Assembly (NCBI RefSeq): GCF_905372335.1
Contig: NZ_CAJPOU010000046.1
Span: 1 to 9,528 of the forward strand
Length of the DNA stretch: 9,528 bases
From: Streptococcus sp. A12
GTDB lineage: Bacteria > Bacillota > Bacilli > Lactobacillales > Streptococcaceae
Direction of reading: 5' to 3'
Shown: positions 1-5,364 of the stretch, piece by piece
How the letters are laid out: each line of letters begins with the position of its first letter
How positions within the stretch are numbered: the stretch's first letter is position 1
Translations under genes and position numbers: made by a program
Notes under the pieces: generated by a model
Told to the model about the DNA's origin: nothing
Seen by the model: only the letters and a program-made list of their open reading frames with translations
The model's database searches: none

Positions 1-930
1 AATCGATTAGCTGTATCCTTACCAGGATTAGACTTGAAAAATCCCATTATTCCGGCTTCCGGCTGTTTTGGCTTTGGTCAGGAATATGCCAAATACTATG
101 ACTTAGATCTGCTTGGATCCATTATGATCAAGGCGACAACCGCTGAGGCTCGCTTCGGAAATCCCACGCCACGTGTTGCTGAGACGCCTGCAGGAATGCT
201 CAATGCCATTGGTCTCCAAAATCCAGGGGTAGACGTGGTCCTAGCAGAGAAACTTCCTTGGTTGGCCCAGCATTATCCAGATCTACCGATTATCGCCAAT
301 GTAGCTGGCTTCTCCAATGAAGAGTATGCAACGGTATCTGGCAAGATCTCGCAAGCGCCAAATGTTAAGGCCATCGAGCTCAATATCTCTTGTCCCAACG
401 TAGACCATGGCAACAATGGCCTTTTAATTGGGCAGGTTCCTGAGTTGGCTTATGATGCAGTAAAAGCTGCGGTAGAAGCTTCCTCCGTTCCTGTCTACGT
501 TAAGTTGACCCCTAGTGTGGCCGATATTACTCAAGTCGCCAAAGCTGTAGAAGATGCTGGAGCGAGTGGCTTGACCATGATCAACACGTTGGTCGGGATG
601 CGCTTTGATCTCAAGACAGGCAAGCCAATCATTGCCAATGGCACAGGCGGTATGTCAGGACCAGCTATCTTCCCAGTAGCCTTGAAACTCATCCGCCAAG
701 TGGCCCAATCCACCAAACTGCCGATTATTGGAATGGGCGGTGTAGATTCAGCAGAAGCAGCCCTGGAGATGTTTGTTGCTGGTGCCTCTGCAATCGGAGT
801 AGGAACTGCTAACTTTACAGATCCATATGCTTGTCCGACCATTATCCAAGACTTACCAAAGGTCATGGATCAGTATGGAATAACTAGCTTAGAAGATTTA
901 CGTCGGCATGTCCGAGAAAATCTATTATAA
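1..930 (+). CDS. pyrD: Dihydroorotate dehydrogenase B, catalytic subunit (5' end cut by window)
   Basis: Class 1B dihydroorotate dehydrogenase, which oxidises dihydroorotate to orotate in UMP synthesis. In this class the FMN subunit pairs with the iron-sulfur/FAD subunit PyrK to use NAD+; pyrK is not in the window and may lie upstream. The reading frame is open from base 1 (NRLAVSLPGLD...), so the TTG at 34 is not the start. From family memory only about three residues (M-T-T-like) are missing. Visible signatures are the N-terminal IIPASGCFGFG stretch, the NISCPN motif carrying the catalytic Cys (codon 391-393, visible residue 131, matching Cys135 of the Lactococcus enzyme), the YVKLTPS lysine of the FMN site, INTLVGM, NGTGGMSG, and the phosphate-binding GMGGV and GVGTA segments near the C-terminus. 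Cys rather than Ser as catalytic base fits class 1B. No + strand terminator follows, so read-through toward pyrF is possible. Function is sure; the 1B assignment is very likely. Confidence 0.97.
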   Translation, partial: NRLAVSLPGLDLKNPIIPASGCFGFGQEYAKYYDLDLLGSIMIKATTAEARFGNPTPRVAETPAGMLNAIGLQNPGVDVVLAEKLPWLAQHYPDLPIIANVAGFSNEEYATVSGKISQAPNVKAIELNISCPNVDHGNNGLLIGQVPELAYDAVKAAVEASSVPVYVKLTPSVADITQVAKAVEDAGASGLTMINTLVGMRFDLKTGKPIIANGTGGMSGPAIFPVALKLIRQVAQSTKLPIIGMGGVDSAEAALEMFVAGASAIGVGTANFTDPYACPTIIQDLPKVMDQYGITSLEDLRRHVRENLL

Positions 931-940
931 GGATTATCAA

Positions 941-979
941 GAAAATAAAAAATGCCTGCTGGCTACAACCCCAACAGGC
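941..979 (-). terminator. Minus-strand Rho-independent terminator of the predicted sRNA
   Basis: Read on the minus strand, arms 979-971 and 962-954 form a 9-bp stem (GCCTGTTGG with CCAGCAGGC, one G-U pair) with an 8-nt loop. It is followed directly by ATTTTTTATTTTC (953-941). On the + strand the hairpin is followed by no T-run, so it is directional and does not serve pyrD well. Confidence 0.75.
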
Positions 980-1019
980 TACTGAGTAAGTTACAACTAA
1001 AACAACCCTTACTCAGCAT
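945..1019 (-). ncRNA. Predicted small RNA of about 75 nt, antisense-oriented between pyrD and pyrF
   Basis: A complete minus-strand transcription unit is visible: a consensus promoter (1055-1027), a start expected near 1019, a perfect 9-bp hairpin (CTGAGTAAG/CTTACTCAG, arms 1016-1008 and 990-982, 17-nt loop), then the terminator hairpin (979-954) with its U-tail. Both loops carry a GGUUGU/GUUGUA motif, so the RNA would expose the same short G/U-rich sequence twice, which would suit base-pairing with targets. It ends about 11 nt short of the pyrD stop and is convergent with pyrD. It has no TTTAAG-N5-TTTAAG CiaR repeat, so it does not look like a Cia-dependent csRNA. An 18-codon reading frame (1019-963, MLSKGCFSCNLLSSLLGL) begins at the predicted 5' end but has no ribosome binding site, so I favour an untranslated RNA. 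I do not recognise it as a named family. Confidence 0.6.
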
Positions 1020-1026
1020 AGAAAAT

Positions 1027-1055
1027 ATCTTACAGGAAAATCGATAATATGTCAA
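1027..1055 (-). promoter_or_regulatory. Promoter of the minus-strand sRNA
   Basis: On the minus strand TTGACA (1055-1050) is followed by a 17-nt spacer and TAAGAT (1032-1027). This is a full-consensus -35 and a 5/6 -10 at ideal spacing. It is the strongest -35 in the gap and points away from pyrF. Expected start is about 1019, placing the first hairpin at the extreme 5' end of the RNA. Confidence 0.65.
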
Positions 1056-1133
1056 GTTTTTTGTTATGATCAAGGACTCATACTAGTCTAATCCAAAAAG
1101 ACAGACTGAATCCGAACGTTTTACGATTATTTC

Positions 1134-1162
1134 TTGACTTTTCTTTCATATCGTACTAAAAT
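1134..1162 (+). promoter_or_regulatory. Promoter of pyrF (pyrFE)
   Basis: TTGACT (1134-1139), a 17-nt spacer and TAAAAT (1157-1162) form a near-consensus vegetative promoter. Transcription would start near 1169, just before the PyrR-binding element, leaving a leader of about 135 nt before the pyrF ATG. Confidence 0.8.
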
Positions 1163-1170
1163 GTAGAAAA

Positions 1171-1270
1171 ACCTTTAAAGTGGTCCAGAGAGGCTCCTAA
1201 GGTCTAGACGGTGAATCAGGGTAGATACTACCTAATTTTCGTGTAACCTTGCCTCGGGCAAGGTTTTTTT
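1171..1270 (+). promoter_or_regulatory. PyrR-binding attenuator leader of pyrF
   Basis: The leader carries the conserved PyrR recognition sequence GTCCAGAGAGGCT (1183-1195), preceded by TTTAAAG, as in the pyr attenuators of Bacillus and lactic acid bacteria. The switch can be read directly. AAGGT (1199-1203) can pair with ACCTT at 1171-1175, which gives the PyrR-bound anti-antiterminator. Alternatively GAGGC-tcct-AAGGT (1190-1203) can pair with ACCTTGCCTC (1246-1255), a 10-bp antiterminator with a 4-nt bulge that destroys the terminator stem. With high UMP/UTP, PyrR should hold the first fold and terminate; with low UMP, transcription reads into pyrF. The pyrR gene itself is not in the window. 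Confidence 0.93.
1245..1270 (+). terminator. Intrinsic terminator of the pyr attenuator
   Basis: Perfect 9-bp stem AACCTTGCC/GGCAAGGTT with a 3-nt loop (1254-1256), running into seven T residues (1264-1270). It lies 35 bp before the pyrF start and is the regulated stop of the PyrR leader, not the end of pyrD. Confidence 0.93.
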
Positions 1271-1293
1271 GTGGAAAAAATGTCAGTCATAAA

Positions 1294-1299
1294 AAGGAG
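1294..1299 (+). promoter_or_regulatory. Ribosome binding site that fixes the pyrF start at 1306
   Basis: AAGGAG with a 6-nt gap to ATG 1306. The in-frame TTG at 1249 would add 19 residues encoded by the terminator hairpin and lacks a Shine-Dalgarno sequence, so it is rejected as the start. Confidence 0.9.
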
Positions 1300-1305
1300 A
1301 AACCC

Positions 1306-1998
1306 ATGCGTGAAGAACGTCCCATCATCGCCCTTGACTTTCCAGCTTTTGAAGATGTCAAAAACTTTTTAGAACATTTCCCAGAAGATGAAAAACTGTT
1401 TGTAAAAATCGGAATGGAATTTTTCTATGCAGTCGGCCCAGAAATTGTTCACTATCTGAAAGGTCGTGGCCACAGCATTTTCTTGGACCTAAAATTGCAC
1501 GACATCCCAAATACGGTTAAGTCAGCCATGTCTGTCCTAGGCACATTTGGAGTGGATATGGTGACAGTTCATGCAGCCGGTGGTGTAGAGATGATGCGCG
1601 AAGCCAAAAAAGCACTTGGACCAGGAGCTAAGTTGGTGGCGGTGACTCAGTTGACTTCAACCAGTGAAGAAGACATGCGTGATTGCCAAAACATCCAAAC
1701 CACTGTCCAAGAATCAGTTGTTAATTATGCTCGTAAGGCGCAAGAAGCTGGCTTGGACGGCGTTGTCTGCTCAGCCCATGAAGTAGATTTGATCAAGAAA
1801 GCTACATCAGAAGAGTTTGTCTGCGTCACCCCAGGGATTCGTCCTGCAGGAGCAGAAATTGGCGACCAAAAACGGGTCATGACCCCACAAGAAGCCCATG
1901 CCATCGGTTCAGACTACATCGTGGTTGGACGTCCGATTATCCAAGCAGAAAACCCATGGGATGCTTATCATGAAATTAAGAGACAGTGGAATGCGTAA
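1306..1998 (+). CDS. pyrF: Orotidine 5'-phosphate decarboxylase
   Basis: Catalyses the last step of UMP synthesis, OMP to UMP plus CO2, as a cytosolic TIM-barrel dimer. The protein has 230 residues, the usual length for bacterial type 1 enzymes. Visible signatures are ALDF at the N-terminus (substrate-binding Asp11), the catalytic DLKLHDIPNT block with Asp61, Lys63 and Asp66, the TQLTS segment near 114-118, the phosphate-binding TPGIRP (175-180) and VVGRPI (206-211) with Arg209. The start is set by AAGGAG and the family N-terminus; a longer frame from 1249 runs through the attenuator terminator. It is controlled by the PyrR attenuator just upstream. It is followed by a structured 229-bp spacer and pyrE with no intrinsic terminator between, so pyrF and pyrE are probably co-transcribed. 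Confidence 0.97.
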   Translation: MREERPIIALDFPAFEDVKNFLEHFPEDEKLFVKIGMEFFYAVGPEIVHYLKGRGHSIFLDLKLHDIPNTVKSAMSVLGTFGVDMVTVHAAGGVEMMREAKKALGPGAKLVAVTQLTSTSEEDMRDCQNIQTTVQESVVNYARKAQEAGLDGVVCSAHEVDLIKKATSEEFVCVTPGIRPAGAEIGDQKRVMTPQEAHAIGSDYIVVGRPIIQAENPWDAYHEIKRQWNA

Positions 1999-2043
1999 GA
2001 GCTACTAAAAGTGAAACTTTTGTAGCTCTACAGGAAGTCTCAT

Positions 2044-2068
2044 GGGACCTTCCCTAACGACTTCACTA
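2044..2068 (+). repeat. Direct repeat, copy 1
   Basis: A 25-bp sequence starting GGGACCTTCCCTAA and ending TTCACTA. It matches 2131-2154 apart from a few substitutions and small indels. It lies directly left of the 15-bp inverted repeat. Confidence 0.7.
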
Positions 2069-2107
2069 GATCTCAGAAGAGAAAATTATCGATTCTCTTC
2101 TGAGATC
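2069..2107 (+). repeat. Perfect 15-bp inverted repeat
   Basis: Arms GATCTCAGAAGAGAA (2069-2083) and TTCTCTTCTGAGATC (2093-2107) surround a 9-nt loop. No mismatch is seen and no T-run follows on either strand. An arm this long is unlikely by chance. It is centred between the two direct repeats, as expected of a mobile-element remnant or a structured RNA module. Confidence 0.85.
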
Positions 2108-2130
2108 GTCGGAATAAACAGAGCCCGATA

Positions 2131-2154
2131 GGGCCTTCCCTAAACTATTCACTA
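2131..2154 (+). repeat. Direct repeat, copy 2
   Basis: A 24-bp sequence starting GGGCCTTCCCTAA and ending TTCACTA. It is the second imperfect copy, starting 87 bp after the first. Its first four bases are also the 3' arm of the GCCC-GATA-GGGC hairpin. Confidence 0.7.
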
Positions 2155-2227
2155 ACCTGTACAGTTATTTAAAAATAAATCATTGATTTAATTCGTATTC
2201 GATTAAAATCGTAAAGAAGGAGTTATC

Positions 2228-2857
2228 ATGTCATTAGCTAAAGATATTGCCAGCCATCTTCTAAAAATTGAAGCCGTTTATTTGAAACCAGAAGAGCCTT
2301 TTACTTGGGCTTCTGGGATCAAGTCCCCAATTTATACGGATAACCGCGTGACCCTTGCTTATCCTGAAACTCGTACCTTGATTGAAAATGGATTTGTAGA
2401 TAAAATCAAGGAAGCTTTCCCTGAAGTAGAAGTGATTGCAGGTACAGCAACTGCAGGGATTCCTCATGGTGCCATTATTGCGGACAAGATGAATTTGCCA
2501 TTTGCCTACATCCGTAGCAAACCAAAGGACCATGGGGCTGGAAACCAAATCGAAGGCCGAGTACCACAAGGTCAAAAGATGGTGGTGGTTGAAGATTTGA
2601 TTTCTACTGGTGGGTCTGTTTTGGATGCTGTCGTAGCTGCGAAGCGTGAAGGAGCAGACGTCCTTGGTGTGGTGGCTATATTTACCTACCAACTAGAGAA
2701 GGCAGATAAGAAATTTTCGGAAGCTGGCGTTCAACTTGAAACCCTGTCTAACTACACAGAATTGATTCATTTGGCTGAAGAACAAGGTTATATCACTTCT
2801 GAAGGTTTGGAACTGTTACGCCGTTTCAAGGAAAACCAAGAAACCTGGCAAGACTAA
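2228..2857 (+). CDS. pyrE: Orotate phosphoribosyltransferase
   Basis: Joins orotate to PRPP, giving OMP for PyrF; a cytosolic dimer in this family. Its 209 residues are typical of the short Gram-positive form. Seen in order: the orotate-side motif FTWASGIKSPIYTDNR (25-40), a GTATAGIPHG loop (72-81), the flexible catalytic loop RSKPKDHGAGNQIEG (96-110) with Lys98, Lys100 and His102, and the PRPP-binding signature VVVEDLISTGGS (119-130) with its Glu-Asp pair. AAGGAG (2217-2222) stands 5 nt before the ATG. There is no PyrR element or good promoter in the spacer, so expression most likely comes from the pyrF promoter and its attenuator. A Rho-independent terminator 11 bp after the stop ends the unit. 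Confidence 0.97.
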   Translation: MSLAKDIASHLLKIEAVYLKPEEPFTWASGIKSPIYTDNRVTLAYPETRTLIENGFVDKIKEAFPEVEVIAGTATAGIPHGAIIADKMNLPFAYIRSKPKDHGAGNQIEGRVPQGQKMVVVEDLISTGGSVLDAVVAAKREGADVLGVVAIFTYQLEKADKKFSEAGVQLETLSNYTELIHLAEEQGYITSEGLELLRRFKENQETWQD

Positions 2858-2868
2858 AGTATAATGGA

Positions 2869-2900
2869 GGAGGGCCAACACTTGGCTCTCCTTTTGTTTT
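2869..2900 (+). terminator. Rho-independent terminator after pyrE
   Basis: Arms GGAGGGCCAA (2869-2878) and TTGGCTCTCC (2882-2891) form a 10-bp stem with one G-U pair and a 3-nt loop, followed by TTTTGTTTT (2892-2900). It ends the pyrFE unit just before the ribosome binding site of the next gene. Confidence 0.93.
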
Positions 2901-2918
2901 GTAAAGGAAGGAAAAATA

Positions 2919-3788
2919 ATGAAGCTTGAAAGACGCACTCGTCTGAGTCTAGAAGAAAAGAAGCAGTGTGAGCAGCTTGTGAGAGCCTGTCACCAAAATG
3001 ACCATACCTATCGCTTGCCCTATTTGGACAATCTCTATAATGATGATTCTACGATGCCAGCATTTATCCTTGCATTGGTGGAGGGACAGCTGGTAGGATT
3101 TTTGTCCATCTATGCGGATGAACCGAAAGAAGCTGAGGTTCAGCTCTTTGTGACACCTTCTTTTCGTAGACAAGGGATTGCTCGTTCCTTATGGGAAGAC
3201 TTTATGGACTTGGCCAAGGACTTTCAGCTAGAAAAACGCATGTATGTATCAGAACTTCGCTTTTTGGACCAGCACCCAGAGTTACTTAGCCATTTTCATT
3301 TAGTGGAGGCAGAGGAGGAAGAGCACGAACTGTGGTTGGATGCACCTTGTCAAGTCACTGACCATGAGAAGAGAGTAGGGCTGATGGTGTTGGAAGCTGA
3401 GGAGTCCATTCTCCCAGAGATTGCTCGCTTTCAATCTAAGGCTTTTGAGACAGATCTTGACTATGCCCTCAAGTATGCGACTGAGTCCTTAGAGGGGCAG
3501 GATACCCGTCTCTTCGTACTGCGGAATCAAGAGCAAGTCCTTGCATCTATCACAGTTGATCTATCTCAGGGTACGACCTATTTCTTCGGATTAGCCGTTG
3601 ACCCGGATCATCTTCGCAAAGGGTACGCACGCTATCTCTTACGAAGTGTGATGAATCAGATGGCTGCAGAAGTGGAGCAGCAATTTCAGATTGTCGTTGA
3701 AAAAGAGAATCAAGCAGCCCTGTGTCTTTATCTAAGCCTTGGCTTCACCATCCAAACAGAAGTCCTCTATTTGATGGAGAGCCGATAG
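2919..3788 (+). CDS. GNAT-like protein with two acetyltransferase-like halves
   Basis: A soluble 289-residue protein with two GNAT-like segments. The N-terminal half has the strands ALVEGQLVGFLSIY (52-65) and EAEVQLFVTPSF (71-82), leading into the acetyl-CoA pyrophosphate-binding motif RRQGIA (83-88). The C-terminal half has YFFGLAVDPDHLRKGYAR (221-238), with the R/K-x-G-x-A turn at 233-237, then NQAALCLYLSLGF (264-276), which is the classical GNAT motif B ending. A Glu-rich stretch (131-137) lies in the linker region. GNATs transfer an acetyl group from acetyl-CoA to amines; the acceptor here is unknown. In such didomain proteins one half is often non-catalytic, and here the C-terminal half looks more complete. 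AAGGAAGG (2904-2911) supports the ATG at 2919. It follows the pyrE terminator, and I see no good promoter of its own, so it may depend on terminator read-through. Confidence 0.85.
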   Translation: MKLERRTRLSLEEKKQCEQLVRACHQNDHTYRLPYLDNLYNDDSTMPAFILALVEGQLVGFLSIYADEPKEAEVQLFVTPSFRRQGIARSLWEDFMDLAKDFQLEKRMYVSELRFLDQHPELLSHFHLVEAEEEEHELWLDAPCQVTDHEKRVGLMVLEAEESILPEIARFQSKAFETDLDYALKYATESLEGQDTRLFVLRNQEQVLASITVDLSQGTTYFFGLAVDPDHLRKGYARYLLRSVMNQMAAEVEQQFQIVVEKENQAALCLYLSLGFTIQTEVLYLMESR

Positions 3789-3812
3789 AATCCAGCGAAA
3801 TCCCTATTTTTT

Positions 3813-3821
3813 TGCTATAAT
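3813..3821 (+). promoter_or_regulatory. Extended -10 promoter element just before the membrane protein gene
   Basis: TGCTATAAT is a perfect extended -10 (TGnTATAAT) after a run of seven T. No recognisable -35 lies 16-18 nt upstream, but extended -10 promoters can do without one. The expected start is 3827-3829, on top of the ATG at 3828. Confidence 0.6.
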
Positions 3822-3827
3822 GGAGCT

Positions 3828-5339
3828 ATGTTAGTAAAAAGTAAAAATGCCTTATTTGGATTGCTCCATCTGGTCATGTTGCTCCTGATGGTGCACTGGT
3901 TTGTCATTAGTGTCGTCTACCTCAAAGATATTTCAGGATGGGGGCTTGTAGCTGGTGGAGTGGCCTTTCTCTTAGCTTATACTGGTCGCTCCTATCTCAA
4001 AAGAGCCTTTGCCTGGTTGATGAAACACAAGACCGGATTGATGGTTGGAGCGATTCTAGTTCAGATTGTTTTTATGCTGTCTGCGGAACTCTTTATCCGT
4101 CGGGATGCCGCGGTGGTCTATACGGGAGCTTTTGGCCTTCTAAAAGAGTCCTCTATATCAAGTTACCTGAGCCGGAATCCCAATAACCTTCCCTTGTTCT
4201 TGTACGAACGCTTTTTCTACCAACTCTTTGGTGGAGCGGGCCTTTGGGTCATGCAAGTTCTCAATATGGTCTTCGTGAATGCAGGAGCTATCCTCTTATA
4301 TCGTTTAGGGCTGAAACATTATGACCAAAAAGTAGCAGACTGGGTATATACCCTCTATGTGGTCTTAATCTGTTATTCCCCTTATTTTTACTCCATGTAC
4401 ACGGATATTCCGCCTCTTCCTCTCATCGCCTTGCAATTAGGGCTAGCCTTGGATCTCTTAAAAGGGAGCGAGAGTGGTGCACAATGGAAGACATCCTTGT
4501 GGCTTGGCCTCTTATCAGGGCTTACTATGCTGATTCGTCCGACGACTATTATTGTCGTGATAGCCTTTTGGATGGTCCTCTTCTTTAAAGGGCAGTGGAA
4601 GGTCTTTGGAAAAGTCTTTGCTTTAACCCTTTTATCAACTGGTCTGGTCTTTGGAGCTCTGAATACAGCTGTCAAACACCAAACAGATGTCCCTATTTTA
4701 AAAGGGGAAGGGCTGGCTAAAGGACCGCTCTTGTTTATTAACTTGGGCTTGACGGATATTGGGCACAACCAAGCAGATATGAAAGAAGGGCTCTTGAAAT
4801 ATGTCGACGAAGATAAGCGAGACGAGTACAATAATGGGATGTTCAAGAACGAATATATCATTAAAGAAATCAAACGGCGCTTGAAGGAATATGGTCCGAT
4901 TGGACTCCTGGGACATCTTTATACCAAGCAATCCTTAACGGTTGCAGAAGGGACACTTGGTTGGCTTTATCGGGATGTTGAATACGAAAAGACTCCGGTC
5001 ATTAACCCTCTTTACGAGCCTTATACCAAGGATTTACCAGTTGCCAAATGGATTCGTACCTACTTCTTAAGTACAGATCGTCCTCAGTATCGCTATTATG
5101 AGTTCGTTAAACAGTTGGTTTGGATTGTGATGGCAGCTGGCCTGGTCCTTGTCTATCTCAAGAAGAAGAACGATGACGAATTCCACTTCCTATCGCTTGC
5201 TGTTTTTGGTGGTCTTCTCTTTTTGACCATCTTTGAAGGTGGCAAGACTCGTTATCTGATCCAATTTCTACCACAAATTCTCTTGTTAGCCTCTATTGGT
5301 TTGGCTGCTGGTCCAAGGAAATCTCAAGAGAACGGTTAA
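3828..5339 (+). CDS. Polytopic membrane protein, probable GT-C-type glycosyltransferase
   Basis: A 503-residue integral membrane protein with about ten hydrophobic segments, including roughly 8-31, 38-53, 70-88, 138-158, 172-190, 197-211, 224-252, 259-277, 430-445, 455-468 and 476-495. A soluble stretch lies at about 280-425. GT-C-like features are an Arg-Arg-Asp (91-93) after the third segment, the YLSRNPNNLPLFLYER stretch (113-128), a second acidic motif YTDIPPLPL (191-199), an RPTT (237-240) between helices, and the C-terminal EGGKTRYLIQFLPQILLL (470-487), as in Gram-positive ArnT/PMT-like enzymes. Such proteins use polyprenyl-phosphate sugars at the outer membrane face, in wall or glycolipid decoration; the substrate cannot be told. 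GGAG (3822-3825) is only 2 nt before the ATG, too close for normal initiation, and the promoter suggests a leaderless start. ung follows after 25 bp. Confidence 0.75.
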   Translation: MLVKSKNALFGLLHLVMLLLMVHWFVISVVYLKDISGWGLVAGGVAFLLAYTGRSYLKRAFAWLMKHKTGLMVGAILVQIVFMLSAELFIRRDAAVVYTGAFGLLKESSISSYLSRNPNNLPLFLYERFFYQLFGGAGLWVMQVLNMVFVNAGAILLYRLGLKHYDQKVADWVYTLYVVLICYSPYFYSMYTDIPPLPLIALQLGLALDLLKGSESGAQWKTSLWLGLLSGLTMLIRPTTIIVVIAFWMVLFFKGQWKVFGKVFALTLLSTGLVFGALNTAVKHQTDVPILKGEGLAKGPLLFINLGLTDIGHNQADMKEGLLKYVDEDKRDEYNNGMFKNEYIIKEIKRRLKEYGPIGLLGHLYTKQSLTVAEGTLGWLYRDVEYEKTPVINPLYEPYTKDLPVAKWIRTYFLSTDRPQYRYYEFVKQLVWIVMAAGLVLVYLKKKNDDEFHFLSLAVFGGLLFLTIFEGGKTRYLIQFLPQILLLASIGLAAGPRKSQENG

Positions 5340-5364
5340 TTATTTTATGCTGTAAGGAGAAGCG

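Larger units (their letters stand above)
1998..2134 (+). other. Cluster of four hairpins between pyrF and pyrE
   Basis: Four inverted repeats follow each other with little space. (1) 1998-2029: 8-bp outer stem GAGCTAC/GTAGCTC plus A-T, then AAAAG/CTTTT, overlapping the last base of the pyrF stop codon. (2) 2033-2053: GGAAGTC with GAC-c-TTCC. (3) 2058-2111: the 15-bp perfect stem described separately, extended by CGAC/GTCG across a 7-nt bulge. (4) 2123-2134: GCCC-GATA-GGGC. None is followed by a T-run on either strand, so these are not intrinsic terminators. They would form a compact structured segment in a pyrFE message. Possible roles are RNA stability or processing, or a remnant of a small repeated element. 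I recognise no Rfam family here. Confidence 0.6.

Noticed and set aside
34..36. TTG at 34 as the start of pyrD
   Set aside because: The frame is open to base 1 and the upstream residues NRLAVSLPGLD match the family N-terminus, so the gene is simply cut by the window.
954..1016. The two hairpins after pyrD as a + strand terminator of pyrD
   Set aside because: No T-run follows either hairpin on the + strand; the T-rich tail and the promoter are on the minus strand.
941..1055. Cia-dependent csRNA identity for the minus-strand RNA
   Set aside because: The TTTAAG-N5-TTTAAG CiaR repeat expected at such promoters is absent.
1249..1305. 19-residue N-terminal extension of PyrF from TTG 1249
   Set aside because: It is encoded by the attenuator terminator, has no ribosome binding site, and the family N-terminus fits ATG 1306 with AAGGAG.
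2183..2209. TTGATT-N15-TAAAAT as a pyrE promoter
   Set aside because: The spacer is too short, and a start near 2216 would remove most of the leader right at the ribosome binding site. Similar AT-rich matches are easy to find here.
2261..2692. Minus-strand reading frame of 143 codons inside pyrE
   Set aside because: It lies within a fully explained gene, has no ribosome binding site, and its translation resembles no family I know; it is a shadow frame. The same applies to other antisense frames in pyrD, the membrane protein, ung and pyrC.
2860..2865. Perfect TATAAT after the pyrE stop as a promoter for the GNAT-like gene
   Set aside because: No -35 at a usable distance and no TG extension, and the pyrE terminator lies immediately downstream, so a transcript would stop at once.
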